DNA of 64,000 bases, from NCBI GenBank assembly GCA_965240325.2, contig OZ251235.1:62001-126000 (forward strand), written 5' to 3'. Made by a program: the position numbers and the translations under genes. The notes beneath the pieces were generated by a model. The model was not told the DNA's origin and made no database searches. It saw only the letters and a list, made by a program, of their open reading frames with translations. Shown here one piece after another: positions 26,869 to 36,891 of the stretch. The first letter of the stretch is position 1; every line of letters starts with the position of its first letter. The DNA is from Rebecca billardiae RCC1528. Its lineage: Eukaryota; Haptophyta.

Positions 26869-29646
26869 TCAGGGGAAGCTCAGCTTGTGCGAGGCGCTGA
26901 GGCCGAGCTCGCGGATGAGGTCGTCGCGCGCGCGCGCCGCCTCCTCGGCCGTCTCGTACATCTTGGTGCGGTGGCGCGCGCCTGCGTGGTACAGCATGCC
27001 GCACCACGGCCTGTTGCGCGGCTTGTCCAGCTTCACCTGGACGCCCGCGAACGGGATGACCGGCGGCTTGCGAGCCTCTGCGCCTGCGCGAGAGGCCTTG
27101 ACCACCTCGCTGCGGCGGCGCTGCTTGAACCAGTTGAAGATGCGCCCCTCGCGCAGGCCGAGCTTCTTGGCGAGCAGGGCGCGCGCGTCCGCCGTCGGGT
27201 ACGGCTGCCGGTGGAAGGAGCGGACCAGCGTCGAGAGCTGCTTCGAGGACAGCTTGTTGCCGCGCGGCGGTTGGTCGTCATCCTCGAGCTCGCCCGCGTC
27301 CTCGCCCGGCTCACTGTCCTCTGCCGCGGACTGCCCCGCGCCCACGGAGGGCTCCTCCTCGTGGTCCTCCTCGTCGTCGTCGTCCTCGTCGTCGTCGTCG
27401 TCGTCGTCCTCGTCGTCCTCCTCATCCTCCTCGCTGTCCGCGCTGTGCGCCGCCTCCGCGCCGAGCTCCTCCTCGCCCTCCTCCGGGAAGTTGAGCGCGC
27501 GCTCGCCCACCAGCCCGAGCTGGCGCACGAGGGCGTCACGCGCGCGCGCTGCCTCCAGCGCGGTGGCGAAGGCCGCGGTGGTGTGCCGGCGGCCGCGGAC
27601 GGTGATCTGGCCGCGCCACGGCTTGGGCCTCCCGCGGGACTTGTCGCACTGCAGGCCGACCAGCTGGGTCGGTGCGGCCGGGGAGGGCGCTTCGGACGGT
27701 GGCGCGCTCGGAGTGACGCTCGGCTCCGGAGGGTGCGCGCGGCCTGCGTGCGCTGCGGCGCACTGCGCGCGCGCATCGCCCTCGGCAGCGCCCGTGGCGC
27801 GGCGCGTGCGCTGGCGGGGCGGCGCCTCGCTCGGCACGTCGTCGTCCGAGCCGGCATCCTCGTCACTGAGGTCGTCGAGCATGTCCACGTCCCCATCGCC
27901 GCCCGCGTCTGCCTCCTTGGCCGCAGCGTCGGCGCGCGACGACGAGCCTGGCGCGCGCGCGGTGCGCATGCGCTTGGCGGCAGGGCGCTGCCGCGCGGAC
28001 ACGTCGGCGTGCGCCGAGCTGTCTGCCGCAGGCTCGCGCGCATCGGGCTCGGCGGCACCGCTCGCCCCGACGCCGCCCGGCATCTCGCCGTCGCCGCCCT
28101 CCGCCTCCGCGCCCGAGTCCGGCGAGTCCGGGAAGTTGAGGCCCTTCTGAGCAACGATGCCGAGCGAGCGCACGATCTCGTCGCGCGCCTGGGCCGCCTC
28201 CACGGCCGTCGCGAAGAACGCCGTGTTGTGGCAGCGCTTCTGGTGCCACACGCTGCCGCGGAAAGGCCTGGTGCGGGCTTTCCCCGAGGTGTCACGGTGC
28301 ACGCCGACGAACTCCGCCTCCGCGCCCGAGTCCGGCGAGTCCGGGAAGTTGAGGCCCTTCTCAGCAACGATGCCGAGCGAGCGCACGATCTCGTCGCGCG
28401 CCTGGGCCGCCTCCACGGCCGTCGCGAAGAACGCCGTGTTGTGGGAGCGCTTCTGGTGCCACACGCTGCCGCGGAAAGGCCTGGTGCGGGCTTTCCCCGA
28501 GGTGTCACGGTGCACGCCGACGAACGGGGCGCCAGGCTGCCGCGCCGCCGGCGGTGACTGCGTCTCCAGGCCCGCGCCCACGCCGGGCGCCTCGCCGCGC
28601 ACGTGGGCGCCCGCGCCGAGCTCGCCACTGGCGCCGTGCGCGGCGCTCGGCTCCTCAGCCGGCGCATCGCCGCTCGTGGCGGCAGGACCGTCCGCGGCGC
28701 GCGCACCCGCGCCACTGCCGCCCTCGTGCGCGCCCGCGAGCGGCTGTGCGGCGGGCGTGACAATCGTCTCCGCCGGCTCCTCCGCAGCGGCGCCATCGCC
28801 CGCGGAGTGCAGCGCTGCTGGCGCCGAGTGCTGCTCATGCTGCGCGCCGCCGGGCTCGTCCGGCCGCGGGAAGTTGAGCGGCTTGGCGTGCTCGAGCCGA
28901 AGCTTGCGCACCACGTCGTCCACGGCGCGTGCCGCCTCCTCGTCCGTGCCGAAGCGCGTCGTGAAGTGCGACTTGCCCTTGACGGTCACGCAGCCGCGCC
29001 ACGGCTTGCCCTTGATCTTCTCCGTCCGCTCGCAGTGCACGTTGACGAAGCTCGTGGTCGGCCTGGGCTCGCTCGCGTGGGCGTCCTCCATCCGCTGCGC
29101 CGCCGCCAGGTCCGCGGCCAACTCCTCGTCGTCCTCCGCCTCCTCAGCGCCCTCCTCGTGGCTGAAGACCAGATCAGTCTGAGTGCATGCGTCCACGCGC
29201 GGCCGACGCCGATGCGAGTTGGGCACGTGGCGGGCGTCGGCGACGTCGAGGAGGTGTCGGCCGGGAGGCGCGGCGCCGGACCCCGCCCGCCCGTCGGCGG
29301 GCGCGCCGCGCGCGCTCGGCTCGCTCGAGGAGGTCGGCAGCGCGTCGCTCGGATCGCGCCGCTTGTGCAGCCGCACACTCGCCATCGTCTGGGGCTGCGG
29401 CTCGTGCTCGGCGCTCAGGTCCAGCGTGAGACGCAGCCGGCACTCGTCGCCACCTTGCGCGGCCTCGGGCAAGCGCGCGGCGATCAAGCCGAACAGCGGG
29501 TGCGTGAGCATGAGGTCGTCGCCGCCCTTCCGGCCGAGCGGGACTTGGAAACGGTACTCGCGCGTCTCGTGCGCGGGCGCGGCAGGCGGTGTCGTGAGCG
29601 CGTCCTGCTCGCGCGGCGTCGCAGCGCTGTCGTCAAAGTGCGCCAT
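26869..29646 (-). CDS. Five-AP2-domain plus homeodomain protein, putative transcription factor
   Basis: Single exon, 925 residues from the ATG at 29646. AP2/ERF-like domains occur at about 199-257, 373-435, 444-505, 661-719 and 866-925. Each has the pattern F-x-G-V, RPxRG or KPWRG, a THTAxFxT-like strand, an AAxARDxxVRxLG helix and LNFP. Between domains 4 and 5, at about 797-847, lies a homeodomain: KLSSKQLSTLVRSFHRQPYP, then LGLREGRIFNWFKQRRR. Its recognition helix keeps Trp48 and Phe49, but the near-invariant Asn51 reads Gln. An acidic Asp/Glu run precedes it. Domains 2 and 3 are almost identical. I infer a nuclear DNA-binding regulator. AP2 and homeodomain in one chain is not an architecture I know. 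It lies 261 bp head to head with the F-box gene. Confidence 0.85.
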   Translation of the reverse strand: MAHFDDSAATPREQDALTTPPAAPAHETREYRFQVPLGRKGGDDLMLTHPLFGLIAARLPEAAQGGDECRLRLTLDLSAEHEPQPQTMASVRLHKRRDPSDALPTSSSEPSARGAPADGRAGSGAAPPGRHLLDVADARHVPNSHRRRPRVDACTQTDLVFSHEEGAEEAEDDEELAADLAAAQRMEDAHASEPRPTTSFVNVHCERTEKIKGKPWRGCVTVKGKSHFTTRFGTDEEAARAVDDVVRKLRLEHAKPLNFPRPDEPGGAQHEQHSAPAALHSAGDGAAAEEPAETIVTPAAQPLAGAHEGGSGAGARAADGPAATSGDAPAEEPSAAHGASGELGAGAHVRGEAPGVGAGLETQSPPAARQPGAPFVGVHRDTSGKARTRPFRGSVWHQKRSHNTAFFATAVEAAQARDEIVRSLGIVAEKGLNFPDSPDSGAEAEFVGVHRDTSGKARTRPFRGSVWHQKRCHNTAFFATAVEAAQARDEIVRSLGIVAQKGLNFPDSPDSGAEAEGGDGEMPGGVGASGAAEPDAREPAADSSAHADVSARQRPAAKRMRTARAPGSSSRADAAAKEADAGGDGDVDMLDDLSDEDAGSDDDVPSEAPPRQRTRRATGAAEGDARAQCAAAHAGRAHPPEPSVTPSAPPSEAPSPAAPTQLVGLQCDKSRGRPKPWRGQITVRGRRHTTAAFATALEAARARDALVRQLGLVGERALNFPEEGEEELGAEAAHSADSEEDEEDDEDDDDDDDEDDDDEEDHEEEPSVGAGQSAAEDSEPGEDAGELEDDDQPPRGNKLSSKQLSTLVRSFHRQPYPTADARALLAKKLGLREGRIFNWFKQRRRSEVVKASRAGAEARKPPVIPFAGVQVKLDKPRNRPWCGMLYHAGARHRTKMYETAEEAARARDDLIRELGLSASHKLSFP
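28101..28526 (-). repeat. 213-bp in-frame tandem duplication (AP2 domains 2 and 3)
   Basis: Units 28101-28313 and 28314-28526 differ at only about two bases by eye, giving Glu/Gln and Ser/Cys changes. Each encodes 71 residues, one AP2 domain plus linker. Confidence 0.9.
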
Positions 29647-29907
29647 CGGGGCACGTCGATCTGGGCGCGCCGTCGCGTTTCGCCGCGGGTGAACGCGGGA
29701 GAGGCGGGCCTGCGCGAGTGGGCCGGCGGCGGCCTTTGCTGCTTGGCGCGCACTCGCCAGCGCCGGCGCGGCGCGCGCACGTGCGGGAGTCGCGGGCTCG
29801 CCGCTCGCGAGCGGCTGCCGCGTTTTCTCGTCCGGAAACACTGCTGTGGTCTCAGGGTCCGGGGTTCCAGCTGCGGGCGCGCGGGGGCGCTCAGGAGAGG
29901 ACTCATC

Positions 29908-31128
29908 ATGGACGGCCCGCCGCCGCCCGCCCAAGCGCACGCTGCGGGCCTCCTCGAGAGCCTGCACGACGACGACCTGGAGGTGGTTCTGCTCCGAACG
30001 GACACGCCAAGTCTCGCGCGTCTCGCGAGCACGTGCACCAAGCTCCGCGCCATGCTGGCCGAGCCCTCCCTGCTCCGGCGACTCGTGCATGTGCGTGGCT
30101 TTTCGCCGGGGCGCGCGCCGGCTGATGCAGACGAGGACACGGCCGCTGGGCGGGCGCCACACTTTCACTTGAGCGCGGATGTGGTGGATTCACTCGAGGG
30201 CCTCGCCATCCTGGAGGCCCTGCGCGCCGAGCCCCTGGGGGGCAGCCACCTCGTGTTCCATCTCGCTTCCTTGTCCATGGTGAGCGAGTCAAAGGAACTC
30301 CTCAGCCGCTACGCCGAGCTGCTCCGGCGGCACCCGCGGCTCACGGTGCGTATCGACTCGCACACGGGCGTGGGCGCGCCCTCGCGTATCCACGCCTCCC
30401 ACAGCGTGCGTCGCGCCGTCGTCGCCGCCCGCGCCCTCGCCGCGCATGACGTCTCGATGGAGCGCATCTCCGCATGCGCGTGGGGGTACCGCGTGGCTCG
30501 TCAGCATGACTGGCCGCCCACGACGAAGTACGCGCGTTGCGAGCTCTTCCTCACCCTGCCCGCCGCACGCAACGCGCTGGGCCCCGTCGTCGCGCCCACG
30601 CCCGTGGCGACGACCGCGCCCGCCGTCGCGCCGGAGGCTTCGGAGCCGGAGGCGGGGCCGCAGCCGCAGCGGCCGCAGTTTGACCGGTCGCGCTGCGCGC
30701 CCTCGTGGCCCCCTTACTACGAGGGCGTGACCCCGACGAAGGACCTGTGGACCGTGTGCGAGGAGGCTGACAGCGAGGACGACCTCGCTGGCGTGGAGAG
30801 CGACTACAGCAGCGACGACGAGCCGGGGCCGGGCGGCCACTTCATCAACCCCATCCTGCACCACCTGCACGGGCTGTTTGGTGGGGCCAACGGCCCTCAG
30901 CTGAATGGCGTCCCCATCGGGATCCACGACTTTGTGGCGCTCCTCCAGCAGCAGCACGGGGCTGGGGTCGTCCCTGGCATCGCAGGCTTCCCCGCGGATT
31001 CGGATAATGACGAGGACAGCAACCCCGCCTCCGACGGCGGCGGCGGCAGTGACGATGATGACCAGGACTACCAGCCCACCAGCCCTCACCACAGCCCGGA
31101 TGGCGGGCATGGCGATCACTCGCAGTGA
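29908..31128 (+). CDS. F-box-like / OmpA-like domain protein
   Basis: Single exon, 406 residues. Residues about 14-60 (LLESLHDDDLEVVLLRTDTP, SLARLASTCTKLRAML) resemble an F-box. Residues about 128-215 resemble the OmpA/MotB C-terminal fold: a helix (ELLSRYAELLRRHPR), strand LTVRIDSHTGVGAP, SHSVRRAVVAARALAAHDV, and MERISACAWGYRVA before CELFLTL. In bacteria the corresponding EGHTD...LSxxRAxxVxxxL...G region binds peptidoglycan; here the Asp reads Ser (DSHTG). The C-terminal half is acidic and low-complexity with Gly, Asp and Ser runs. F-box proteins recruit substrates to SCF ubiquitin ligases, so the OmpA-like module could be the substrate receptor. That role is inference. Confidence 0.6.
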   Translation: MDGPPPPAQAHAAGLLESLHDDDLEVVLLRTDTPSLARLASTCTKLRAMLAEPSLLRRLVHVRGFSPGRAPADADEDTAAGRAPHFHLSADVVDSLEGLAILEALRAEPLGGSHLVFHLASLSMVSESKELLSRYAELLRRHPRLTVRIDSHTGVGAPSRIHASHSVRRAVVAARALAAHDVSMERISACAWGYRVARQHDWPPTTKYARCELFLTLPAARNALGPVVAPTPVATTAPAVAPEASEPEAGPQPQRPQFDRSRCAPSWPPYYEGVTPTKDLWTVCEEADSEDDLAGVESDYSSDDEPGPGGHFINPILHHLHGLFGGANGPQLNGVPIGIHDFVALLQQQHGAGVVPGIAGFPADSDNDEDSNPASDGGGGSDDDDQDYQPTSPHHSPDGGHGDHSQ

Positions 31129-32399
31129 CGGACTCGGAGGCCGGCCCGATGGCCACGGTGGCAGCGATGGGAGCGAGTGATGACTGTACCGTGCGACTGG
31201 TGTTGTCGCCTGCGCGGGCATGGACGATACGCGCCGCCGCTGATTCGAGCTCCCCGGCGCCGCGTGCCCACGGACGACCGCGAGAGCCGTGCGGCCGAGT
31301 TGGTCAGCACGGACGGCGTCACGGTGCTAAGTGGCGCGCGGTGCCCAGGCGGCCCCCCAGTACGCGGTTGCATGCGCCGCCGGCGGAATCTGACTCGCCA
31401 CGTGCCTGAACGCGCTGAAGACAGCTGGAGTGCCAAGTGAAGGAATGAAGACGCAGTGGCGGTGAGCCGGCGCCGCGGTCCAGGCGCGGTGTCGTTGCAC
31501 CGCGCTGCCGGCGCCCCTCCGCGCTCGGCGCTCGCGCGGCAGCGCCGGCAGCCTGTGCCGCCCCGCATGCAGACTGCAGAATTTGCAGCAGCAGCAGGGG
31601 ATTGCCGCGCCTGCTGACTCGCGTGAGTGACGATATGAGTCGACGGCTGAGTAGCAGCGCGCGTGACACTGCAGTTCGGGCGACAAATTGACGGTGATGC
31701 GGCGTTCCGCGTTAGATAGAGTCGGACGGCTCGCCAGTCGCCGGCCCGGGCCGCATGCACTACGCAGCCTCCGTAGCTTAAGCTAGACGAAGTCCGACGT
31801 GAGTTAGTCCGTGAGGGCAAGAGGCTGTGCTGGTTAAGCTACGACTGTCTAGCGAGTGCGTCAGTCAGTAGGCCGTTAGTTATAATTCACTTGATGTCAT
31901 CAAGGACTCAATGATACTCAATGACGACACGCCACAGACCGGGTGGTCGACAGGACACTAGTCACTAGTCACTAGCCCAAGGGCAAGCATAGGGCAAGGC
32001 CCCGTTGAACTAGTGAAGGCCCGGTCGCGCCTCGCAGCGGGTCGGCCGGGCCTCGCGGCCGAGTCACGGCTCGCCGCGCGGTCCGACGGACGCCGCGGCC
32101 GACTCGCCCCGGTCCGGCCGCGCCTCGCCGACTGATGCCGCTATATACGGGTGCCTGCTAGTGCTGCTGCAGTGCCGCGGGGGCGACGCGCACGCACCGT
32201 CTCCGGCGACCGGTGCAAGGCTGACTGACACTCGGGGCTCAGCTGAGCACTGAGCAGCAGTGACGACTAACTGACTGAGCATACCGATACGGAGCCTGCA
32301 TCGTCGGTCTGCCGATCCCGCGGAGGCCGGAGCCCCAGGCTAAATCATTCACGCCCGTGCCGCCTGGTAATGGTATGCCCGTATGAGCCAATGAGGCCG
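31129..32399. other. Intergenic spacer
   Basis: 1.3 kb with AT-rich and GC-rich patches and many short CACTAGT/GACTGA repeats around 31850-32280. No gene or RNA is recognised. Confidence 0.5.
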
Positions 32400-32825
32400 A
32401 CAGAGAGTGAGACCTGGGGCTGGGCGGCAGCCTGGGGCCGTCACACTCGTCGGCAACGTTCAGCTTGAACTTCCTGTAGCCTGTTCATGATTGGCGCGGC
32501 GGTCTCATTCTCCCATGTGTTGCTGGTCAGCTCGATACGCTCGCCCATCTTATCATCCAGCGTCTCCTTGAGCATCTCGCCAAACTCGATGGCCATCTCC
32601 TCCATGACCATCTTCACTCAGCGCCCGCGCTGATGCCTGATATTGGATGAGTGGCAGACCCGTGTCGCCACCGACGGTCCAGCCGGCGAGGAATGACGAT
32701 GGCCGGGTTGCGTCACCGTTCTCGCGCAGCCAGCGCGCCAGCTGCCCACGCGCTCGGACCGTGCTCAGAACGCAGAAGCGCACATGCGCGCCCAGGTCGA
32801 CGCTGGCGCACGGCGGCGAGTCACT
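32400..32825 (-). pseudogene. Broken coding relic, function unknown
   Basis: Coding-like translation continues along the minus strand but in different frames. About 32783-32640 reads ...RFCVLSTVRARGQLARWL... and ...GWTVGGDTGLPLIQYQ. About 32629-32475 shifts frame to KMVMEEMAIEFGEMLKETLD and ...NTWENETAAPIMN. A further shift gives RKFKLNVADECDGP. The composition is balanced (Glu, Met, Lys, Asn), unlike the Arg/Ala shadow frames. Two frame changes and no clear splice sites suggest a degraded gene; missed introns are the alternative. I do not recognise the family. Confidence 0.35.
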
Positions 32826-32828
32826 GAA

Positions 32829-33581
32829 TCACAGCTCGGTCTTCTTATTGCGAGCCTCCTTCTCGGCTGTCTTGGCAAAGGAGGTGATCTCCTTGCTGGT
32901 GAAGGCCTTCAGCGTGCCCGTCATGTCGCCCTTCAGCTCGGCCTCCGCGGCGGCGGTCGCCGCACTCGTCGCCGCCTTGAGCACGGCTTCCTTGCTGTCG
33001 CCATTGCTGATGGCGGCCGCAGCCGCCTCTGTGGCCGCCACAATCACCGCCTTGGTCGCCTGTGCCTTCTTCTGCTCGCGCACGGCGTACTCGCGATCCT
33101 TGTCCTTATCCGACTTCTTCCCCTTCTTGCGCTTGAGCCAGCGCGTGTACGTGTCGTCGTCCTCCTCGTCCAGCTGCGTGATCTCTGCCTTGGTGAGCTC
33201 GCGCTTGCCTTCGCTCCAAAACTTGCTTAGCCCGCTCGCTGCCTCCTGCGCCGGCAGCGCGGCCTGGCAAGCAGCGGAGAGCTGCTCGGGTTTGACCCGC
33301 TGCAAGAGGCAGGGCACCGCCTCGCCATCCATGTTCGCACTCTCGCACACGCCGCCACGGCCGATGTCGGCCTCGCATGCCTGCATGAGCTGCAAGTATG
33401 TGTTGCAGAGCGCCGAGCGCTTGTCCGCGCCGAGCGCTTGCAGGCAGGCGTCGATGCCCTCGGGCGAGAGGTCGGCGCCCTCTCCGATGCAGTGCGCCTC
33501 GGTGTCACCCTCGCACGAGGGCATGTCCATAGCGCGAGCGAGACCGAGCGCCGCGCACAAGAGCACCGCGACGCGCGACAT
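32829..33581 (-). CDS. Secreted/Golgi Cys-rich protein with GLG1-type repeats
   Basis: Single exon, 250 residues from the ATG at 33581, which places a signal peptide (MSRVAVLLCAALGLARA) at the start. An in-frame ATG at 33659 would add 26 residues ahead of it and is less likely. The mature N-terminal half carries two Cys-rich GLG1-like units: C-x6-C, DACLQAL, C-x9-C, then VPCLLQR and LSAACQAAL. These repeats occur in Golgi glycoprotein 1/ESL-1 and in lumenal proteins of algae. The C-terminal half is a charged helix (EEDDDTYTRWLKRKKGKKS) followed by an Ala-rich helical region with repeated AATxAA motifs, probably coiled coil. A lumenal or membrane-associated secretory-pathway role is inferred. 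Confidence 0.7.
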   Translation of the reverse strand: MSRVAVLLCAALGLARAMDMPSCEGDTEAHCIGEGADLSPEGIDACLQALGADKRSALCNTYLQLMQACEADIGRGGVCESANMDGEAVPCLLQRVKPEQLSAACQAALPAQEAASGLSKFWSEGKRELTKAEITQLDEEDDDTYTRWLKRKKGKKSDKDKDREYAVREQKKAQATKAVIVAATEAAAAAISNGDSKEAVLKAATSAATAAAEAELKGDMTGTLKAFTSKEITSFAKTAEKEARNKKTEL

Positions 33582-35236
33582 GATGGCTCCGGCAAATGGC
33601 CCGCCGAGGCTGCCGTTCTCTGGTCCGGGCGTGGCTTCCGGTCGCCTCGTCTTCGCCATTCGCCGCCCATTTCAATAATCGCCTAGCATGGCCACGTGGC
33701 TGGACGATGGTCGGCGTTGTTGGTTGCGACGGGGCGACAGCGGTTGAGTCATTCGACAACATGCCGACCACGCGGCTGCAATACGCACGGGCTGATTGAT
33801 TACAGTTCCGCAGCTACCGCTCGTGGATGGCGCACGCCGCTCCGCTGCATCCGTCTTTCCGGCTCCGAGCTCCTGCGACGCCGCCGCCATCACGCTGGTG
33901 CGTGGATGGATGATGCGCATGGGCACGGCCGAGCTGCACGCGTCTGTTCCTGCATTCGAGGCCCAGACTTCACGAGCCGATGGGCATCACGCGCTGTTCC
34001 TGCTGCGCGCCCGGAAGGTGGCGTGGGTGCATTGCGTGCCCGCCGTGTCGAGCCTGGCCGTGGCACGCTTGGCTGTTCGCGATGGCGTCTCGCTTGACCG
34101 GGTGCGCGCACCCGAGCGCATCCGCACCCGCGGTGGGCTGAGCTGGGGAGGGCGTGTGGGTACGCGCCGATACCGCGCACGGCTGCCGATGACGATCGAA
34201 CGCAATCCTCACAATTCGGAGCGCCCTGCGCTGAGGAGACACGCGACACCATTGACCTGGGACATCTGAGGCAGCCAGCGTGCGCGGCACCCATCACACG
34301 GCGATGCACCCATCCAGCTCTGGCCGTGCTCTCCGCACCCATTTGCTGGCTGGCAGCCCCAGGGCGCTCACCGATGGCTGACTCTTACGCGCACGCGCTG
34401 CTGCACGCGGCGCGTCCCATCACGCCCCATGCCTGAATGCTGTCCTGCACACAGGCGATACGACGCGATGCTGTCCAGCGGTAACAGTCGGAATCTGTCT
34501 TGAGCAGGCGGTCCTCGGCGGCGGATATGCTGTCACTCTAGCGGCGAGTCTCTTTGTATTTTGTGCAGCCGGTCGTCGACTGGCTGCGCACGGGAGTGTC
34601 GGGTGGCCACGGTCACGTCAGTCACCACGTGGAGCTGGCCAGGCGACGGGGCGCACGGGGCCCACAGACATATTATTCATATTATTCACTCATTATTATT
34701 CACATCAGATTCTCCACTACAGTTTACTCAGAATAAGAGACGCACATGTACAGCTCAGGCAGGCGTACGTCGTCTCTCAAGTCTGATGCGATTTGGGTGG
34801 TCATTCAACTCATTTTGCATGAATTCCTGTATGATAATCACCGAAGCCCGACGAAACTCTGCGATGCAAGTACTGCTACTGACATTTCCGATAGCCATCA
34901 GACTTTATGAGTATCTATTGTGGTAGTAGTACGAAGAATATCAGGCTGTCCACAACCACGACTCTTGGAGTCTAGGGCATTCAACCAATGACAGGGCCTG
35001 ATCAATCGCCCCATCAGGCTCAAGTTTGCCACTTAATAAACTTCTGGCCAATGGAAATCAATCTATGATAGCGCTCACCCGTCCGGTCCCGCCCGCCCGG
35101 CGTGGCGGTAGGTACCTCTGTGCCCAACAGGCATCTGTCGTCATCACGTTCACACGTCAAGTCCTCGGTCCACGCGGCGACGATCGCCTTTCCGTCCACC
35201 CGCACGTACTTCTCGTCGTGGCACGTCTCGAGTATC
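33582..35236. other. Intergenic region with one ambiguous open frame
   Basis: A plus-strand open frame at 33796-34269 could encode 157 residues, but it has no recognisable domain and the opposite strand is equally open, so it is not called. Dispersed-repeat copy 3 lies at 34718-34770. The rest is AT-rich spacer. Confidence 0.45.
34718..34770 (+). repeat. Dispersed repeat, copy 3
   Basis: Reads ACAGTTTACTCAGAATAAGA followed by GACGCACATGTACAGCTCAG and GCAGGCG. It shares its core with 17151-17200 and 17578-17640, with a short insertion after CGCACA. Confidence 0.7.
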
Positions 35237-36891
35237 ATGGGCTGCGGCGCGAGCGCTCCCGCGAAGACGTTGATCTCGGTATCATCCGATCGCACCGTCA
35301 CCACTACATCGAGCCTCTCCTCGTTGGGCTCGCCGCTTGGCTCGCCGTCGCTCACGTCTTTGCGGCGCCGTGGGGCTTCGCGCGGAGATCGCGGGCCTGA
35401 GCCATCGACCCGCGAGTTCGGCCTCGCAGGCCCCCTTCGCGAGCTCGAGCACTGTGTGCTCCTGGGCCACAGCGCGGCGGTATGCTCAGTGCTCATCTCG
35501 CGCGATGGCCGAACAGTTGTCGTCAGCAGCAAGAATCAGGAGCGTCGCGGGGGCGAGATCTGCGTGTGGGACACGCTCACAGAGTCGCGCCGCATGGTCC
35601 TCCAGGGCCACTCCCTCAACGTCTGGAGCGTGGCGATGAGCGCAGACGAGCGCCGGCTGGTGTCGGCGGGCGGCGACAACTCTGTGCGCCTGTGGGAGCT
35701 GGGGACTGGCGCGTGCGAGCTTGTCCTCAACGAGCACGCGCGCGACGCGACGAGCGTAGCGATCTCGGCGGATGGGAGGCGGATCGTGTCGGTCTCGTGG
35801 GATGTGACGCTCAGAGGTGCGGCGCTGCCACGCCCTCCGCTCGCCGCGCCGCGCCCAGCCAGCGCCGCGCACCTCGCCACCGCCTTGGATGCGCGCACCT
35901 GTACTCACCTCGCGCCCGCGCGCGCGCCCCACCGAAATGCACAGTGTGGGATGCGGACACGGGCAGGTGCCTGCACACGCTCCGCGGCTCGCACACGCGC
36001 AAGCTGCTTTGCGTGACGATCACGCCCGACGGCTCGTTCGCCGCGAGCGCCGGGCAGGACGGCAAGATCGCGATCTGGGACCTGCGCGAGGTCGAGAGCG
36101 GTGCGCTCAGCTCCGAGCAGCCACAGCACATGATCGACGCGCACATCGGCTTTGTGCACGCGCTGCACGCGTCCGACAGCGGGCGGCACGTCGTGAGCGC
36201 GGGGGCGGACGGGCGCGTGTGCGTGTGGGACCGCGCCACGGGCGCGTGCGTGCGCGAGCTGCGCGCCCACGAGGGCGCCGTGCTCGCGGTGGCCGTGACG
36301 CACGATGCATCGCTCATCGTGACGGGCGGCGTGGAGGGCGAGGTGCGCGTGTGGCACGCAGCGAGCGGGCGGCTGCTCGGCAAGTACGCAGACCATGGCA
36401 GCGCGGTGACGGCCGTCAGTCTCTGCGGCACGGCGCACTGCTTGCTCATCGCGAGCGGCTCGAGCGACGGCACTGTGCGCGTGCGCCGGTGGGCGGACGA
36501 CCGGAGCGGCGCGGGCGAGCCGCGACGGAGCGAGGCCGAGCACCGCGCGGCCAAAATCAGGGAGCGCCTCCCGCACCGGCACACGGTGAGCTCGGTCGAG
36601 ACGACCCTCGACGAGCAGGCCGTCTCGAGCGAGCCCGTCGGGCTGGGGAAGCACCTCAGCCTCGGCGCGGTCGTCACGCAGGCGGCGCCGTGGAGGCGAG
36701 CAGAGCCGGGACCGCCCGGGCACGATGAGTCCTTCTTGCGCCGTCGGAGCAAGGACGACTCCGACTGCATCGTCGGCGATGCGAGGGCATCGCGCGCGAG
36801 CGAGAGCACGGCGTCGAGTAGCACGAGTATGCGCAGGCTGCGCCTGTCCAGCGGCACGGTGCCGATGCCAGCGAGAGCTGCGGGCGGCTGA
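35237..36891 (+). CDS. N-myristoylated WD40-repeat protein
   Basis: Two exons: 35237-35816 and 35945-36891, with a 128-bp phase-1 intron (GTGCGG...ACAG), giving 508 residues. The N-terminus MGCGAS has Gly2 for N-myristoylation and Cys3 for palmitoylation, so the protein should attach to membranes. After a Ser/Thr/Arg-rich linker, about seven WD40 repeats run from residue 75 to 420. Typical ends are ICVWD, VRLWE, LRVWD (rebuilt exactly across the splice), IAIWD, VCVWD, VRVWH and VRVRRW. They should fold into one seven-bladed propeller scaffold. The tail is charged and Ser-rich, with possible phosphorylation sites. The partner is unknown. The ATG at 35237 is chosen because it exposes the acylation signal. 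Confidence 0.85.

Noticed and set aside
33796-34269. 157-residue plus-strand open frame
   Set aside because: No recognisable domain, and the opposite strand is equally open. It may be a small gene but cannot be supported.
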